Shown: positions 46,987-59,424, counted from the stretch's first letter. The stretch: 64,000 nt of DNA from Prochlorococcus sp. AG-347-K17 (GCA_003281385.1 QCCE01000004.1:62001-126000), one strand, 5' to 3'. Notes: generated by a model from the letters alone, not told the origin. Numbers and translations are program-made.

Positions 46987-47562
46987 AAATGTTAATCTTG
47001 ACTGCCCATAATTTCTTACATCTATAGTTTCCCACAAAGTACTTTTTTTAATAAAAAGATTTGGAGAATGTTCACAAATAACTATTGAATCTTTTTTTAA
47101 AAGATTACAGTTAAATAACTGGTTCAAAACCAATTCATGAAAATCTTCATCGTAAGGAGGATCTAGATAAACAAAATCAAATTTTAATTTGTTTAAATCC
47201 ATATTTCTAGATGATAAGTTTCTATCATAATTAGGTTTTGTCCATTTCAAAACGTCTTTACAAATAACTTCGATATCATTTCTCCTATTCTCTATATTCT
47301 CCAAGGAGAGTAAATTTTCTAAGCAAATTTTTGAGTTGATTTTATTTTTTTCAATTGCAATTATTTTTCTTGCTCCATGATTATATGCTTCACAAGATAT
47401 CGCTCCCGTTCCACTAAATAAATCTAGCCAGTTACAATTTTCAACTCTGTTGTTCAGAATATTAAATACAGCCTCTCTAACTCTCAAAGTTGTAGGTCTC
47501 GTATAAATATTATTTGGACTTTGGATTCTTTTACCACCTATTAATCTTAAGTTACTCTTCAT
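46963..47562 (-). CDS. rsmD: 16S rRNA (guanine966-N2)-methyltransferase RsmD
   Basis: LRLIGGKRI...[50 protein letters not shown]. Confidence 0.94.
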   Translation of the reverse strand: MKSNLRLIGGKRIQSPNNIYTRPTTLRVREAVFNILNNRVENCNWLDLFSGTGAISCEAYNHGARKIIAIEKNKINSKICLENLLSLENIENRRNDIEVICKDVLKWTKPNYDRNLSSRNMDLNKLKFDFVYLDPPYDEDFHELVLNQLFNCNLLKKDSIVICEHSPNLFIKKSTLWETIDVRNYGQSRLTFLINVQHP

Positions 47563-47575
47563 CCCTAATCATTTG

Positions 47576-48193
47576 TTATTGAATATTGCTAAGCCATCTT
47601 CTCAAAAGTTTTTCTCCAGTTTTTCCTGATTTTTCTGGATGAAATTGACAGGCCAATAAATTATCATTTTCAATCATTGCAGTTAATTTATCGGAACCAT
47701 AATCAACCTGAGCTGCAATAATATTTGAGTCGTCTGGTATTGCATGATAGGAATGTACAAAATAGACCCAATTATTTAATTCTTCGAGGTCTAATAAAGT
47801 ATTTGGTTTTGTAGGTAAGAGTTGGGACCAACCAATGTGTGGGATTCGTTGGTTAACAATATTAGGTATCTTTTGTATTTTACCTTTTAAAATTCCAAGA
47901 CCTCTAATTTTTCCTTCGTCGCTAGATTCAAAAAGGAGTTGAAGACCTAAACATATCCCCAAAAAAGACTTGCCGCTTTTAATCCAATTTTTCAGATCAG
48001 TAATCAAATTAGTATTAATAAGATTATGCATCGCTGGGTCGAATGCTCCAACTCCAGGCAGTATTATTGCTTTGCAAAGCTTAGAATCATTAAAGTTTTT
48101 AATTAATATTATTTCTTCTCCAAGACTTTCTAGAGATTTTGTTACGGAATGAATGTTACCCATCCCGTAATCTATAAGTCCAATTTTATGCAA
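47576..48193 (-). CDS. hisH: imidazole glycerol phosphate synthase glutaminase subunit
   Basis: GLIDYGMGNIHSVTKSLE; LGICLGLQLLFESS; QFHPEKSG. Confidence 0.96.
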   Translation of the reverse strand: MHKIGLIDYGMGNIHSVTKSLESLGEEIILIKNFNDSKLCKAIILPGVGAFDPAMHNLINTNLITDLKNWIKSGKSFLGICLGLQLLFESSDEGKIRGLGILKGKIQKIPNIVNQRIPHIGWSQLLPTKPNTLLDLEELNNWVYFVHSYHAIPDDSNIIAAQVDYGSDKLTAMIENDNLLACQFHPEKSGKTGEKLLRRWLSNIQ

Positions 48194-48204
48194 AGCTTTT
48201 AAAT

Positions 48205-48528
48205 TTATAAATGCTTAGTTAAGGTGCTTGAAAGAGTTGCTTTTGGTACAGCACCAACAACAGTATCAACTTTTTGACCTCCTTTAAAGATCATTAATGT
48301 AGGAATACTTCTAATTCCGTATTGACTAGCAACATTAGGGTTTTCATCTGTGTTTAATTTAAAGACTTTAATTTTCCCTTCAAAGTCTTTTGAGATTTCT
48401 TCTACAACTGGAGCAACCATCCTACATGGACCGCACCATGGCGCCCAAAAATCAACCAATACTGGTAGATCACTTTGAAGTACATCCTTGTCAAATGAAG
48501 AATCAGTTACGGCTGGAGCTGATGACAT
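48205..48528 (-). CDS. trxA: thioredoxin
   Basis: [23 protein letters not shown]. Confidence 0.97.
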   Translation of the reverse strand: MSSAPAVTDSSFDKDVLQSDLPVLVDFWAPWCGPCRMVAPVVEEISKDFEGKIKVFKLNTDENPNVASQYGIRSIPTLMIFKGGQKVDTVVGAVPKATLSSTLTKHL

Positions 48529-48621
48529 AATTTAAGTATTCCTTTTTGAAAATTTAGCAGGCAATTCTTTTAAGTGATGATTTCATTACAGATAAAATAA
48601 TATAAGTAACAAAAAATATCT

Positions 48622-48678
48622 AAAAAAGCCCGATTAATCGGGCGATTTAGTGTGTGAGGAGTATGGGGTTACCCCCAT
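48622..48678 (-). ncRNA. yfr1: Yfr1 small regulatory RNA
   Basis: Minus strand TGGGGGTAACCCCATACTCCTCACACACTAAATCGCCCGATTAATCGGGCTTTTTT; invariant ACTCCTCACAC core between two hairpins; trxA-guaB context. Confidence 0.95.
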
Positions 48679-48760
48679 TATTTCATAATAACTCCTAATC
48701 AGATAATTGTTCAATTTAATGCTTAATTCTCTAAGGTTTTTTAAATTTGTTCTTAATGAA

Positions 48761-49924
48761 CTACTTACCCATCCCAAGCTGCTGAGCTTTTTGATAAACC
48801 TTACCTTCCGTAAGGAGCGATGGTGCGATAACTATTTCAACTTCCTGCATTTCTTTAATATTTTTAGCCCCAAGAGTACTCATTGATGTTCTAATCGCTC
48901 CTAATAGGTTATGTGTCCCATCGTCAAGTAGAGCTGGGCCTTTAATTATCCTTTCTAAGGATCCTGTGGACCCAACTTCAATTCTTGTACCCCTTGGCAA
49001 TACAGGACTTGGAGTAGCCATGCCCCAGTGAAATCCTTTACCCGGAGCATTTGAGGATTTAGCTATTGGTGATCCAATCATTACTGCATCTGCTCCACAT
49101 GCTAAACATTTACAAATATCTCCGCCCGTTACTATTCCTCCATCACCAATAATAGGGATATAACGACCACTTTCTTTAAAGTAATCATTCCTTGCAGTAC
49201 TACAATCAGCAATTGCAGTTGCTTGAGGGATCCCAATTCCTAATACCCCTCTTGAAGTACATGCAGCTCCAGGTCCTATACCAACCATTAAACCTGCGAC
49301 TCCAGCATCCATGAGAAGTTTGGCAACTTCATAAGTAACACAATTACCAGCTACGACAGGGACATTCATAGATTGGCAAAGATCTTTAATATTTAAGGTT
49401 TCCTTACCTTCCATGCCAAGATGTTCAGTTGAAACAACTGTTCCTTGAAGGAAAAATAAATCTATTTTAGAATTATTAAGTGTTTCTTTGAACTTAATAG
49501 CAGCTTGAGGAGTTCCACTAAAAGCTGCGATACCACCTCTTTCTTTGACCTCGTTTATCCTTCGTAAAATCAATTCTTTCTTGACTGGTTCACTGTATAT
49601 CTTCTGCATTAATGGAACGAAATCGTTCTTCCCGACTGATGCTATTTGATTCAATATTTCATCAGAATTTTCATATCGTGTTTGTATACCCTCCATATTA
49701 ATAACCCCTAAGGATCCTAATTTTGTGAGTTCTACAGCTGTATCTACGTCGACAACGCTATCCATAGCACTTGCAACAATTGGAACTTCCCTTTTGAAAT
49801 TACCTATTGACCACGAAGGATCAGTCAAATCGTAATCAAGTGTTCTTTTGCCAGGGACTAAAGCTATTTCATCGATGCCATAAGCCCTTCTGACGTTTTT
49901 ATTTAAACCAAGTTCAATATTCAC
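48761..49924 (-). CDS. IMP dehydrogenase-related protein, CBS-less GuaB3-type
   Basis: VPIVASAMDSVVDVDTAVELTKLGSLGVINMEG; VGIGPGAACTSRGVLGIGIPQATAI; 387 aa, no CBS pair. Confidence 0.92.
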   Translation of the reverse strand: MNIELGLNKNVRRAYGIDEIALVPGKRTLDYDLTDPSWSIGNFKREVPIVASAMDSVVDVDTAVELTKLGSLGVINMEGIQTRYENSDEILNQIASVGKNDFVPLMQKIYSEPVKKELILRRINEVKERGGIAAFSGTPQAAIKFKETLNNSKIDLFFLQGTVVSTEHLGMEGKETLNIKDLCQSMNVPVVAGNCVTYEVAKLLMDAGVAGLMVGIGPGAACTSRGVLGIGIPQATAIADCSTARNDYFKESGRYIPIIGDGGIVTGGDICKCLACGADAVMIGSPIAKSSNAPGKGFHWGMATPSPVLPRGTRIEVGSTGSLERIIKGPALLDDGTHNLLGAIRTSMSTLGAKNIKEMQEVEIVIAPSLLTEGKVYQKAQQLGMGK

Positions 49925-50102
49925 GAAATTTTTTATTATTCTGATTAAATTAACAACTAAAGGGGTAATAAGCCAAGGATTATTTTAAAACAACAGGTTT
50001 TATTTTGATTTGTGTGTAAATGTAAGTATTTGGGAATTAAATAAATCTTTTTTTTTATTCATTATGACAATCAGCGATTATTATTAAAGAAAGGATTTTT
50101 GT

Positions 50103-52700
50103 ATGTCTGATATTGTAAATTCCGATAACTCAGGATTAAGCGAAGATAACGACAGAATTATACAGACTGACTTAAGAAACGAAATGTCGCGCTCATATCT
50201 AGAGTATGCAATGAGCGTCATAGTTGGTCGTGCTCTTCCAGATGCCAGAGATGGATTAAAACCTGTTCATAGAAGAATTCTTTATGCAATGTATGAACTT
50301 GGTTTGACTAGCGGTAGACCGTACAGAAAATGTGCAAGAGTTGTAGGAGAAGTACTTGGTAAATACCACCCGCATGGTGATACAGCTGTCTATGATGCTC
50401 TGGTTAGGATGGCTCAGGATTTCTCTATGAGGATGCCACTAATAGATGGCCATGGAAACTTTGGTTCTGTAGATAACGATCCTCCAGCAGCAATGAGATA
50501 TACAGAATCTCGTTTACAGTCTCTTACAGATGAAAGTTTACTAGAGGATATTGAATCTGAAACTGTAGATTTCGCCGACAATTTTGACGGTTCTCAACAA
50601 GAGCCAACAGTTTTACCGGCTAGAATACCCCAACTACTTCTAAATGGATCATCAGGAATAGCGGTAGGAATGGCAACTAATATTCCACCTCATAACTTAG
50701 GGGAATTAATTAATGGGCTTAAATCAATAATCAAAGACGCTTCAATTGAAGATAGAGAACTTTTTGAAATAATTAAGGGCCCTGATTTCCCCACAGGTGG
50801 TCAAATCTTAGGCAGAGATGGTATCAGAGAAACTTTCAAGACAGGAAGGGGTTCAATAACCATGAGAGGTGTAGCAAATATTGAGCAAATTAAATCTCCT
50901 GGGAGAGCAGAGAAAGATGCAGTAATAATTACAGAGCTTCCATTTCAAACTAATAAAGCGTCACTGATAGAAAGAATTGCAGACCTAGTTAATGAAAAAA
51001 AATTAGAAGGTATTTCTGATATTAGAGATGAAAGTGATCGAGATGGGATGAGAATTGTTATAGAACTAAAAAGAGATGCCTACCCACAAGTAGTTTTAAA
51101 TAATTTATTTAAGTTAACACCTCTACAAAATAACTTTAGTGCAAATATTCTAGCGTTAGTAAAAGGAGAGCCCACAACTCTTTCGCTAAGGAAAATGTTA
51201 GATGTATTTCTAGACTTTAGAGTTGAGACAATAAGGCGAAGAACAGGATTTTTATTAAAAAAGGCGGAAGAAAGAGATCATATTGTAAAAGGTCTTCTTT
51301 TAGCATTAGAGGCTATGGATGAAATTATCAATCTAATAAGATCAGCAAAAGATACAGTTTCAGCCAGAGAAACATTACAAACTGATCATGAGTTATCTTC
51401 CACACAGGCAGAAGCAATTTTACAAATGCAATTAAGAAGATTAACAGCCCTAGAAGCAGATAAAATTAAAGGAGAACATAATGAATTAACCCGGAAAATC
51501 AACGAATATCAGCAAATATTGAATAGTAAAGAAAGAATTTTTGAAATTATTCTTGAAGAACTTAATAAAATCGATGAAAGATTTTCCTCTCCAAGAAAAA
51601 CTGAGATACTTGATTTAGGCGGTGGTCTAGATGATATTGATCTTATTGCCAATGACAGATCTGTAGTTTTATTAACTGAAGCAGGTTATTTAAAAAGAAT
51701 GCCTGTTAATGAATTCGAATCTACGAGTCGCGGGTCAAGAGGGAAAGCTGGGACAAAAACACAAGCAGATGATGAAGTGAAACTATTTATCAGCTGTAAC
51801 GATCATGATACTCTTTTACTTTTCAGTGATAGAGGGGTATCTTACGCTCTTCCGGCCTATAGAGTTCCTTTGAGTAGTAGGACAGCTAAAGGTACTCCAT
51901 CAGTTCAACTTCTCCCAATACCAAGAGAAGAAAAGATAACTTCTCTTGTTGCAGTAGATTCTTTTGAAAACGATTGTTATCTATTAATGCTAACCAAGGC
52001 TGGATTTATAAAAAGAACTTCACTTTCTGCTTTCTCAAAAATTCGATCAAATGGATTAATAGCAATAAATCTTGAGGATGGAGACGCCTTAACTTGGGTT
52101 AGATTATCAAAAGAAGGCGATAGCGTTTTGATTGGATCTAGAACAGGAATGGCGATTCATTTCAGATTAGATTTTAACGAATTAAGGCCACTTGGCAGGA
52201 CTGCGAGGGGGGTCAAATCTATGAACCTTAAAAAAGGAGATAATCTTGTATCTATGGATGTTTTGACATCTGATTTAGTTGATCAATTAGCTAAAAATGA
52301 GGTCCTTACCAATGAAATTGATGATAATCTTGAATTCAACTCTTCAGAAGGTCCCTGGGTACTAATAGCCAGTTCACTTGGATTAGGTAAAAGAGTACCT
52401 GTAACTCAGTTTAGATTACAAAAAAGAGCAGGGATGGGTTTGAGAGCAATAAAATTCAGAATTAAAGATGATGTATTAGTTTGTTTAAAGGTCCTCGGAG
52501 AAGGGGAAGAATTACTTTTTGTCACGGAAAAAGGTTTGATAGTAAGAACAAACGCAGACAAAATTTCCCAACAATCTAGAGCCGCTACAGGAGTAAAATT
52601 ACAAAGATTGGACGAGGGGGACCATTTATCAGAAGTGGTACTAGTTCCTCATGATCAAACAGAAGAAATAGAACAATTAAACTCAGAGAAAGATAATTAA
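50103..52700 (+). CDS. gyrA: DNA gyrase subunit A
   Basis: [53 protein letters not shown]; GyrA-box-like [11 protein letters not shown] region. Confidence 0.97.
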   Translation: MSDIVNSDNSGLSEDNDRIIQTDLRNEMSRSYLEYAMSVIVGRALPDARDGLKPVHRRILYAMYELGLTSGRPYRKCARVVGEVLGKYHPHGDTAVYDALVRMAQDFSMRMPLIDGHGNFGSVDNDPPAAMRYTESRLQSLTDESLLEDIESETVDFADNFDGSQQEPTVLPARIPQLLLNGSSGIAVGMATNIPPHNLGELINGLKSIIKDASIEDRELFEIIKGPDFPTGGQILGRDGIRETFKTGRGSITMRGVANIEQIKSPGRAEKDAVIITELPFQTNKASLIERIADLVNEKKLEGISDIRDESDRDGMRIVIELKRDAYPQVVLNNLFKLTPLQNNFSANILALVKGEPTTLSLRKMLDVFLDFRVETIRRRTGFLLKKAEERDHIVKGLLLALEAMDEIINLIRSAKDTVSARETLQTDHELSSTQAEAILQMQLRRLTALEADKIKGEHNELTRKINEYQQILNSKERIFEIILEELNKIDERFSSPRKTEILDLGGGLDDIDLIANDRSVVLLTEAGYLKRMPVNEFESTSRGSRGKAGTKTQADDEVKLFISCNDHDTLLLFSDRGVSYALPAYRVPLSSRTAKGTPSVQLLPIPREEKITSLVAVDSFENDCYLLMLTKAGFIKRTSLSAFSKIRSNGLIAINLEDGDALTWVRLSKEGDSVLIGSRTGMAIHFRLDFNELRPLGRTARGVKSMNLKKGDNLVSMDVLTSDLVDQLAKNEVLTNEIDDNLEFNSSEGPWVLIASSLGLGKRVPVTQFRLQKRAGMGLRAIKFRIKDDVLVCLKVLGEGEELLFVTEKGLIVRTNADKISQQSRAATGVKLQRLDEGDHLSEVVLVPHDQTEEIEQLNSEKDN

Positions 52701-52724
52701 TAAAAAAATGATTTATTAAATAAT

Positions 52725-53936
52725 ATGGAAATACTTGATATTTTAATTTTAGGTTCCGGGCCCGCAGCATTATGTTTGGCTTCAGAATTAGCCAAGCAAA
52801 ATCTTAATATTAAGGGGATATCAACTAAATCTCCAAATGAAAAATGGGAGAATACATATGGTATTTGGGCTTCTGAATTAGAAGAATTAGGATTAGAATC
52901 ATTATTATCTCATCGGTGGTGTAAAACAGTAAGTTTTTTTGGAAATGGGGAAAGTAAAAAGGGAGATAATCCTACTAAACATAACTACGATTATGGTTTA
53001 ATAAACCAAAAAGCTTTTCAAAATGAACTCTTAAAAAAGTGTAAAGGGATTGAATGGTTAAATGAAACAGCAAAAGATATAAAAGAGAAAAACAAATTAT
53101 CAGAGGTAATTTGTTTTTCAGGCCTAAGAATAAAAGCCAGGTTAGTCATTGACGCAAGCGGACATAAAAGTAGTTTTGTAAAAAGACCTGTCCAAAATGA
53201 AATCGCTCAACAAGCTGCGTACGGAATTGTTGGTAAATTTTCATCGCCACCCGTCAATAAGGATCAGTTTGTTTTAATGGATTTTCGTCCGAATCATTTA
53301 AATAATAAAGAAAAATTATCGTCTCCTTCCTTTCTTTATGCAATGGATCTTGGAAATGAAACTTTTTTTGTTGAAGAAACATCATTAGCTAGTTATCCTG
53401 CACTATCCCAAGAAAATCTTAAAAAAAGACTTTTTAAAAGACTGAATAGTAAAGGTATTGAGGTGAGCGAAATTTTCCATGAAGAAAATTGCCTTTTCCC
53501 AATGAATTTACCCCTCCCTTTTAAGAAACAATTTGTACTTGGTTTTGGAGGGTCTGCGAGCATGGTACATCCTGCGTCAGGATACATGATTGGATCCTTA
53601 TTAAGAAGAGCTCCACTCCTTGCAGAAAAATTATCAATCTTTTTAAAAGAACCTCATCTTAGTTCTCTTGAACTAGCATCAAAAGGTTGGGAAATCCTAT
53701 GGCCTTACGAGTTAACACAAAGGCATAAACTTTACCAATACGGTCTAAGAAGATTAATGAGTTTTGACGAAAGTAGATTAAGAAGCTTTTTCTCAAATTT
53801 CTTTAGATTATCGACCAATGAATGGGTAGGTTTTCTTACTAATACACTTCCACTTCCAAAACTAATTTATGTGATGACCAAGATGTTTATAAATTCACCT
53901 CTAAAAGTAAAACTTGGAATGCTTAAGTTAAATTAG
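52725..53936 (+). CDS. crtL: lycopene cyclase (CrtL family)
   Basis: ILGSGPAALCLASELAKQ; NTYGIWASELEELGL; PLPFKKQFVLGFGGSASMVHPASGYMI. Confidence 0.93.
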   Translation: MEILDILILGSGPAALCLASELAKQNLNIKGISTKSPNEKWENTYGIWASELEELGLESLLSHRWCKTVSFFGNGESKKGDNPTKHNYDYGLINQKAFQNELLKKCKGIEWLNETAKDIKEKNKLSEVICFSGLRIKARLVIDASGHKSSFVKRPVQNEIAQQAAYGIVGKFSSPPVNKDQFVLMDFRPNHLNNKEKLSSPSFLYAMDLGNETFFVEETSLASYPALSQENLKKRLFKRLNSKGIEVSEIFHEENCLFPMNLPLPFKKQFVLGFGGSASMVHPASGYMIGSLLRRAPLLAEKLSIFLKEPHLSSLELASKGWEILWPYELTQRHKLYQYGLRRLMSFDESRLRSFFSNFFRLSTNEWVGFLTNTLPLPKLIYVMTKMFINSPLKVKLGMLKLN

Positions 53937-53942
53937 TATTTT

Positions 53943-55526
53943 TTATTTTCGCCAATCATCAATATTAATATCAGGAAAAACTTTATCTTCTTCCTCAATA
54001 TCCTCAAGAAATTTTAAATTAATATTGGAATGATTTTTAATCATTTCAACTATTTTCCAGAATCTAAACAAGTGCCTTTCTATCCTCTCTTTTGCAAGCT
54101 CAGTTGTAGTCCCAGCTCGTAGGATAAAACTCCAATCAGAGGACTCAGAAAGAAGTAATTCTCTAGCTGCTTGCTTGAAAAGTCGTTGAGATAAGTCATT
54201 ATTAAAATTTTTAGAGCATAAGTCGACAAAAGTTGATCCTGCTTTTGTAATCTCTGGAACAATCCATGCATTTGCATCATTTATCCAGTAGTTATGATAA
54301 CCTCCTTGTCCCCAACTTGATGGCGATGGATCGCAAATCTGAAGATTTGGCTTTTGAAGTAAGAATTCTTTTAAATTTGTGAGCTTAATGAAATATCTAC
54401 TGGACTTCTTTAAGATATTTTCAATAAAAAAGGGGCCCTCATACCACCAATGACCAAATAACTCTGCATCGAATGGTGCTACCAATAAGGGCTTGAAGGA
54501 TGAGGATAAAGTTAATTTCTCTAATTGCTTAGATCTAGCGACAAGATAAGCTTCAGCATGTTCTGCAGCCTTCTTTTTGGCTTCATTTTCTAAGTAAAAC
54601 GCCTTTTGCCCAAGAGGTGCATTATCATCTGTAATTTTATAAAACTTCAAACCCAAAGGTCTTTTAGTCGAGATACCTTTCTTTTGGAGCTTGGAGATGG
54701 GTAATTCCCATCCCAAATCTTTGTGGAATTCCCTATAAACTTTATCACCAGGGAAGCCATCTTTAGCAGACCAAACAGGTAAAGTTGACTCACTATCTCT
54801 CCCAAAGAAGGCAACTCCTTTTTTCGAGCAGATTGGGGCATATACACCATACCTAGGCCTTGGTGTGGAATTTAGAATGCCATGACCGTCTAAGATTGCA
54901 TATCTAATTCCAGAATCGAAAAGTATTGAGTCTAAATTCTCATAATATGCACATTCAGGTAACCAAATACCTAAGGGCTTCATTCCAAAAATATTTTCAT
55001 GGCTCCTAATTGCTGTATTAACTTGTCCTTTAACAGTTTCAGGATTCTCCCTTAGAATTGGCAAATATCCGTGAGTAGCAGCACAAGTAAGAATATCCAA
55101 ATTTCCAGAGTTATTTAAAACCCTAAATTTCTCAATTAAATTTCCAGAACAATTTTGCCAATATAAGTTTTTATCATTAAGATTTTTCATTAAAAATGCA
55201 GAGGCATTTTTTTCTTCTAGTGGTAGTTCGTTTAAAAAATCAATCCTTGTTTTAATCCAGCATGGGAAAGTTTCTTGAATTTTTTTATTATTTAAAAGTG
55301 ATAACAATGTTGGAGACAAACTAATAGTAAGTTTTGTATTTTCAGGATTTTCTTTTTGGGAGGATTCTATTGATTGAAGTAGTGGGATATAACATTCCAA
55401 AATCGCTTGAAATAACCAATCCTCTTCTAAAGAATTTTTTTCATTTTTTCTGACATAAGGTAGATGAGCATGTAAAACTATTGCTAACTGACCTAAAACA
55501 TTTTTTTGGGAGTATTGCCCATTCAT
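53943..55526 (-). CDS. glycoside hydrolase family 57 protein (1,4-alpha-glucan branching enzyme type)
   Basis: LAIVLHAHLPYVRK; GIWLPECAYYENLDSIL; LLVAPFDAELFGHWWYEGP; SSWGQGGYHNYW. Confidence 0.93.
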   Translation of the reverse strand: MNGQYSQKNVLGQLAIVLHAHLPYVRKNEKNSLEEDWLFQAILECYIPLLQSIESSQKENPENTKLTISLSPTLLSLLNNKKIQETFPCWIKTRIDFLNELPLEEKNASAFLMKNLNDKNLYWQNCSGNLIEKFRVLNNSGNLDILTCAATHGYLPILRENPETVKGQVNTAIRSHENIFGMKPLGIWLPECAYYENLDSILFDSGIRYAILDGHGILNSTPRPRYGVYAPICSKKGVAFFGRDSESTLPVWSAKDGFPGDKVYREFHKDLGWELPISKLQKKGISTKRPLGLKFYKITDDNAPLGQKAFYLENEAKKKAAEHAEAYLVARSKQLEKLTLSSSFKPLLVAPFDAELFGHWWYEGPFFIENILKKSSRYFIKLTNLKEFLLQKPNLQICDPSPSSWGQGGYHNYWINDANAWIVPEITKAGSTFVDLCSKNFNNDLSQRLFKQAARELLLSESSDWSFILRAGTTTELAKERIERHLFRFWKIVEMIKNHSNINLKFLEDIEEEDKVFPDINIDDWRK

Positions 55527-55751
55527 ATTTTTTATAATTTATGTTTTTAGTTCCATAAAAAATAAAAATTAACCTTTTAAAAAAGGAATCTTTAATCTTA
55601 AAACAATACTTTAAAAATTTATGTATTTCTTTTTTTTTTTCAGAATTTTAACCAATATTGTTAAGTTATAAAATTTCAGCAAATTTTTATTGAATAAAAT
55701 CTAGTCAAAATTTTTTAATTAGCTTAATATAAGTTTAGTTTATTTCATCTA

Positions 55752-57392
55752 ATGTCAAAAGATCCTGGAAGAATTTTGATATTTGATACAACTCTTCGGG
55801 ATGGAGAGCAATCTCCTGGTGCCAGTTTAAATCTTGAAGAAAAACTTGCAATAGCCCATCAATTAGCAAGATTAGGGGTAGATGTAATTGAGGCTGGATT
55901 CCCTTTTGCAAGCCCAGGAGATTTTAAAGCTGTTAATAAAATTGCCCAAGCCGTGGGGAAAGAAAATGGCCCAGTAATATGTGGTTTAGCTAGAGCTTCT
56001 AGAGGAGATATAAAAGCATGTTACGAAGCAGTAAGTCCAGCTCCCAAGAAAAGAATACATACTTTTATTGCGACAAGTGATATTCATCTTAAACATAAAC
56101 TTAAAAAGTCCAGAAGAGATGTTCTTCAAATTGTGCCAGAAATGGTTAATTACGCTAAATCATTGGTAGAGGATGTAGAGTTTTCCTGCGAAGATGCCTC
56201 TAGGAGTGATCCTGAATTTCTATACGAAGTGATACAACTAGCAATTTCTGCAGGAGCGACAACAATAAATATCCCTGATACAGTTGGATTTACAACTCCA
56301 AGTGAATTTGGCAAACTAATTGCAGATATAAATAAAAATGTTCCAAATATTGATGAGGCAGTAATCTCGGTTCATGGTCATAATGATTTGGGTTTAGCAG
56401 TAGCCAATTTTCTTGAGGCAGTAAAGAATGGAGCGAGACAATTAGAATGTACTATTAATGGAATTGGTGAAAGGGCTGGTAATGCCTCTCTAGAAGAATT
56501 AGTAATGGCCCTGCATGTTAGGAAAAGTTTTTTTAATATTTTCTTCAAAAGGAATTCAGATTCACCAACTCCACTTACGGCTATAAGAACAGAAGAAATA
56601 ACAAAAACTTCTAGACTTGTTTCTAATCTAACTGGAATGACAGTACAACCTAATAAAGCAATTGTGGGAGCTAACGCTTTTGCACATGAGTCAGGCATTC
56701 ATCAAGATGGGGTTTTAAAAAATAGACTAACTTACGAAATTATCGATGCAAAAACTGTTGGTTTAAGTGACAACAAAATATCTTTGGGGAAACTGAGTGG
56801 AAGAAGTGCAGTAAGAGCAAGATTAGAAGAGATGGGATATGACTTAAGCCGTGAAGATTTAAATGATGCTTTTGCTCGTTTTAAGGATTTAGCTGACAGG
56901 AAGAGAGAAATTACTGATAGAGACTTAGAAGCAATTGTTAGTGAACAAGTTCAGCTCCCAGAAGCCAAATTTCAATTAAGTCTTGTTCAAGTAAGTTGCG
57001 GTAACGCATCCAAACCTACTGCCACCATTTCTCTTCTAAACACGGAAGAGAATACTGAGAATACTGCAGTATCAACAGGGACAGGGCCTGTTGATGCTGT
57101 ATGCGAGGCTTTAAATAAACTAGCTAAAGTTCCTAATGAATTAATTGAATTCTCTGTTAAATCGGTTACAGAAGGAATTGATGCTTTGGGCGAAGTAACA
57201 ATAAGAATAAGGAGAGATAATAAAATATATTCTGGTCATTCTGCTGATACTGATGTTGTAGTTGCTGCAGCGAATGCTTACGTTAATGCTTTAAATAGGC
57301 TCGTCTTTTCTGAGAAAAAAAATTCAATTCACCCTCAATTTGATAATTTAGAAAAGTCTAATAACACATTTCTATCTAATCAATTAAATTAA
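55752..57392 (+). CDS. leuA: 2-isopropylmalate synthase
   Basis: [63 protein letters not shown]. Confidence 0.97.
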   Translation: MSKDPGRILIFDTTLRDGEQSPGASLNLEEKLAIAHQLARLGVDVIEAGFPFASPGDFKAVNKIAQAVGKENGPVICGLARASRGDIKACYEAVSPAPKKRIHTFIATSDIHLKHKLKKSRRDVLQIVPEMVNYAKSLVEDVEFSCEDASRSDPEFLYEVIQLAISAGATTINIPDTVGFTTPSEFGKLIADINKNVPNIDEAVISVHGHNDLGLAVANFLEAVKNGARQLECTINGIGERAGNASLEELVMALHVRKSFFNIFFKRNSDSPTPLTAIRTEEITKTSRLVSNLTGMTVQPNKAIVGANAFAHESGIHQDGVLKNRLTYEIIDAKTVGLSDNKISLGKLSGRSAVRARLEEMGYDLSREDLNDAFARFKDLADRKREITDRDLEAIVSEQVQLPEAKFQLSLVQVSCGNASKPTATISLLNTEENTENTAVSTGTGPVDAVCEALNKLAKVPNELIEFSVKSVTEGIDALGEVTIRIRRDNKIYSGHSADTDVVVAAANAYVNALNRLVFSEKKNSIHPQFDNLEKSNNTFLSNQLN

Positions 57393-57475
57393 AATTATTT
57401 CTTAGGAATATTAAGTATCATTAAAAATAGTCTCTTTGATATTGTAGATTAATTTAGTAGTTAAAGCAGTAAATA

Positions 57476-57868
57476 ATGAGAGAAAGGATATTAGGATATT
57501 GGGCACTTTCATGGGTTGGGTTAATCGGCAATATTTTTGCTATTCCAATAATCGCATTAATAATAAGTTATGGGCCTCCATTAAAAGTTGCAAACATAAC
57601 TCTGGCAATAAGTCTTGGTTGGCCTGCTGCCATCGTTGGAATAGTTTCTTCGGCAGCTCTTTTAGCAGAGAGAAAATGGGGAGTAACTTTAACTCTAGTA
57701 TCTCTATCAATGGTAATTTCTGGGACAGGTCCTTATTCAGTAGTGAGACTAATAACTCTTAAAGACATTTTTGGAATTGGTGGGTTTACTCTATTAATAA
57801 CATTATTAGGTACATTAGCCCTTATATATTGGTGTAATCCAAGACATCGAAGAAGTATTAGGCTATAA
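57476..57868 (+). CDS. hypothetical multi-TM protein
   Basis: ORF, hydrophobic. Confidence 0.6.
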   Translation: MRERILGYWALSWVGLIGNIFAIPIIALIISYGPPLKVANITLAISLGWPAAIVGIVSSAALLAERKWGVTLTLVSLSMVISGTGPYSVVRLITLKDIFGIGGFTLLITLLGTLALIYWCNPRHRRSIRL

Positions 57869-57877
57869 AATTAAAAA

Positions 57878-59350
57878 TTAAGAAAAAGTATTATTCTTGC
57901 TTGTTGGATACTGTATTCTTCTATGTCTAATTCTTTTCCATACATTTAAGAATGCCCTTTTTATTAGAAAAATTTCTCCTTTCGATAAATTACTATCATC
58001 TAATTGCCCATCTTTTTGACGCGAGTAGATAATATTAGATATTGTTTCCAAAGCTTCTTTATCAGATGCGTTAATATGCATAGCTCTAAGTGCTGCTTCA
58101 CATCCATCTGCAAGCATTAAAATTGCTGTTTCTTTTGACTGAGGAATAGGACCTTTGTATCTAAAATGACATTCATTAATATCGAGATTTTTTTCTTTAG
58201 CTTTTTGAAAAAAATATCCCATTTTTAGGGTACCTTGATGTTCAGGGATAAAATTAGCTATCAGTTTAGGTAGTCTATTTTTTCTTGCAAACTTCAATCC
58301 TTCATCTACGTGTGCCTGTAGTACTTTTGCACTTTTAATCGGATCATCCAATTCGTCATGGGGATTTCTAGAACCATCTTGATTTTCAATAAACCAATTA
58401 GGTGCATGCAATTTACCAACATCATGGTACAAAGCTCCAGTTTTAATTAGATCAATATCACCACCAATCATTCTTGATGCTTCCTCTGCTAAACCACATA
58501 TAAGCAAGGTATGTTCAAAAGTACCAGGAGCTTCAAGAGATAATCTTCTTATTAGAGGTTTCTCCTTATCAGCCAATTCGAGTAATCTTGCTTTAGTTAA
58601 TAATCCGAATATTGATTCAAAAATAGGAATAAATAAAATAGTAAAAAGCATTACTATTGCTAATAAAAAGGAATCAGATGTTATGTCCCCATTAGTTAAA
58701 ACAAAATCTTGCTTATTAATAGGAGATATTTTATCTTTACCTATCAATATCCATTGACTCAAGAAAGACCCTATGGGAACAAAAATTGATAATTGAAGTA
58801 ACTGAGCTCTGCTTCTTATTCTTCCTCCAAGTAGTGATACTACTGAAGAACAAACTAATAAAATAAAAAATAAATTATTATTCAAAGCAATTGCTGGGTC
58901 TGGCCAACTTAAGCTTGCTATTGATACCCAAGCTAAAGCTGTTATGCTTCCCATTCCTTGAGATATTATTAATGCAGGAGGAATTATTATAGATAATGGA
59001 CTTATGGTTGAAGCAAAGGCTAATTTCGTAGATTGTGCTGCTAAAAGAAGAGTAATGATCAAGAAAATCTGTCTTGAAGAAATTGTGGGATTTTCGCTTT
59101 TTGAAACTAATATCAAAATGCCTGAACTAATAAGTATTTCAGTAAAAGTCAAAAGCCAAGAAAAAATAACTGCGATATTTAAAGGCGAGATAAGAAGTTG
59201 TTTATAAGAAGAAATTATTGAAATTAAAATACATACTAAAAAAATTATGAGATTATCTATTCTTGAAATTTTAATTGGTTGTTTTAATGGAACTTGACTT
59301 CGCCTCCACAGATAAAACAATTTCTTTAAGGTAGTTGTGATGTTTTGCAC
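57878..59350 (-). CDS. 7TM-HD (HDIG) phosphohydrolase, PgpH-like
   Basis: Multi-TM then LLELADKEKPLIRRLSLEAPGTFEHTLLICGLAEEA...GALYHDVGKL...FIPEHQGT. Confidence 0.92.
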   Translation of the reverse strand: MQNITTTLKKLFYLWRRSQVPLKQPIKISRIDNLIIFLVCILISIISSYKQLLISPLNIAVIFSWLLTFTEILISSGILILVSKSENPTISSRQIFLIITLLLAAQSTKLAFASTISPLSIIIPPALIISQGMGSITALAWVSIASLSWPDPAIALNNNLFFILLVCSSVVSLLGGRIRSRAQLLQLSIFVPIGSFLSQWILIGKDKISPINKQDFVLTNGDITSDSFLLAIVMLFTILFIPIFESIFGLLTKARLLELADKEKPLIRRLSLEAPGTFEHTLLICGLAEEASRMIGGDIDLIKTGALYHDVGKLHAPNWFIENQDGSRNPHDELDDPIKSAKVLQAHVDEGLKFARKNRLPKLIANFIPEHQGTLKMGYFFQKAKEKNLDINECHFRYKGPIPQSKETAILMLADGCEAALRAMHINASDKEALETISNIIYSRQKDGQLDDSNLSKGEIFLIKRAFLNVWKRIRHRRIQYPTSKNNTFS

Positions 59351-59424
59351 AGAATATAAATAAATCTATTTGAATAATTTAAAATTATAGGCATGCTAAG
59401 TGTAAAAAGGAGATGTTTTTCTAA

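Noticed and set aside
57499-57762. Plus-strand alternative-frame ORF inside 57476..57868
   Set aside because: Shifted frame of a hydrophobic protein ORF; Asn/Ser/Trp-rich translation typical of out-of-frame reading.
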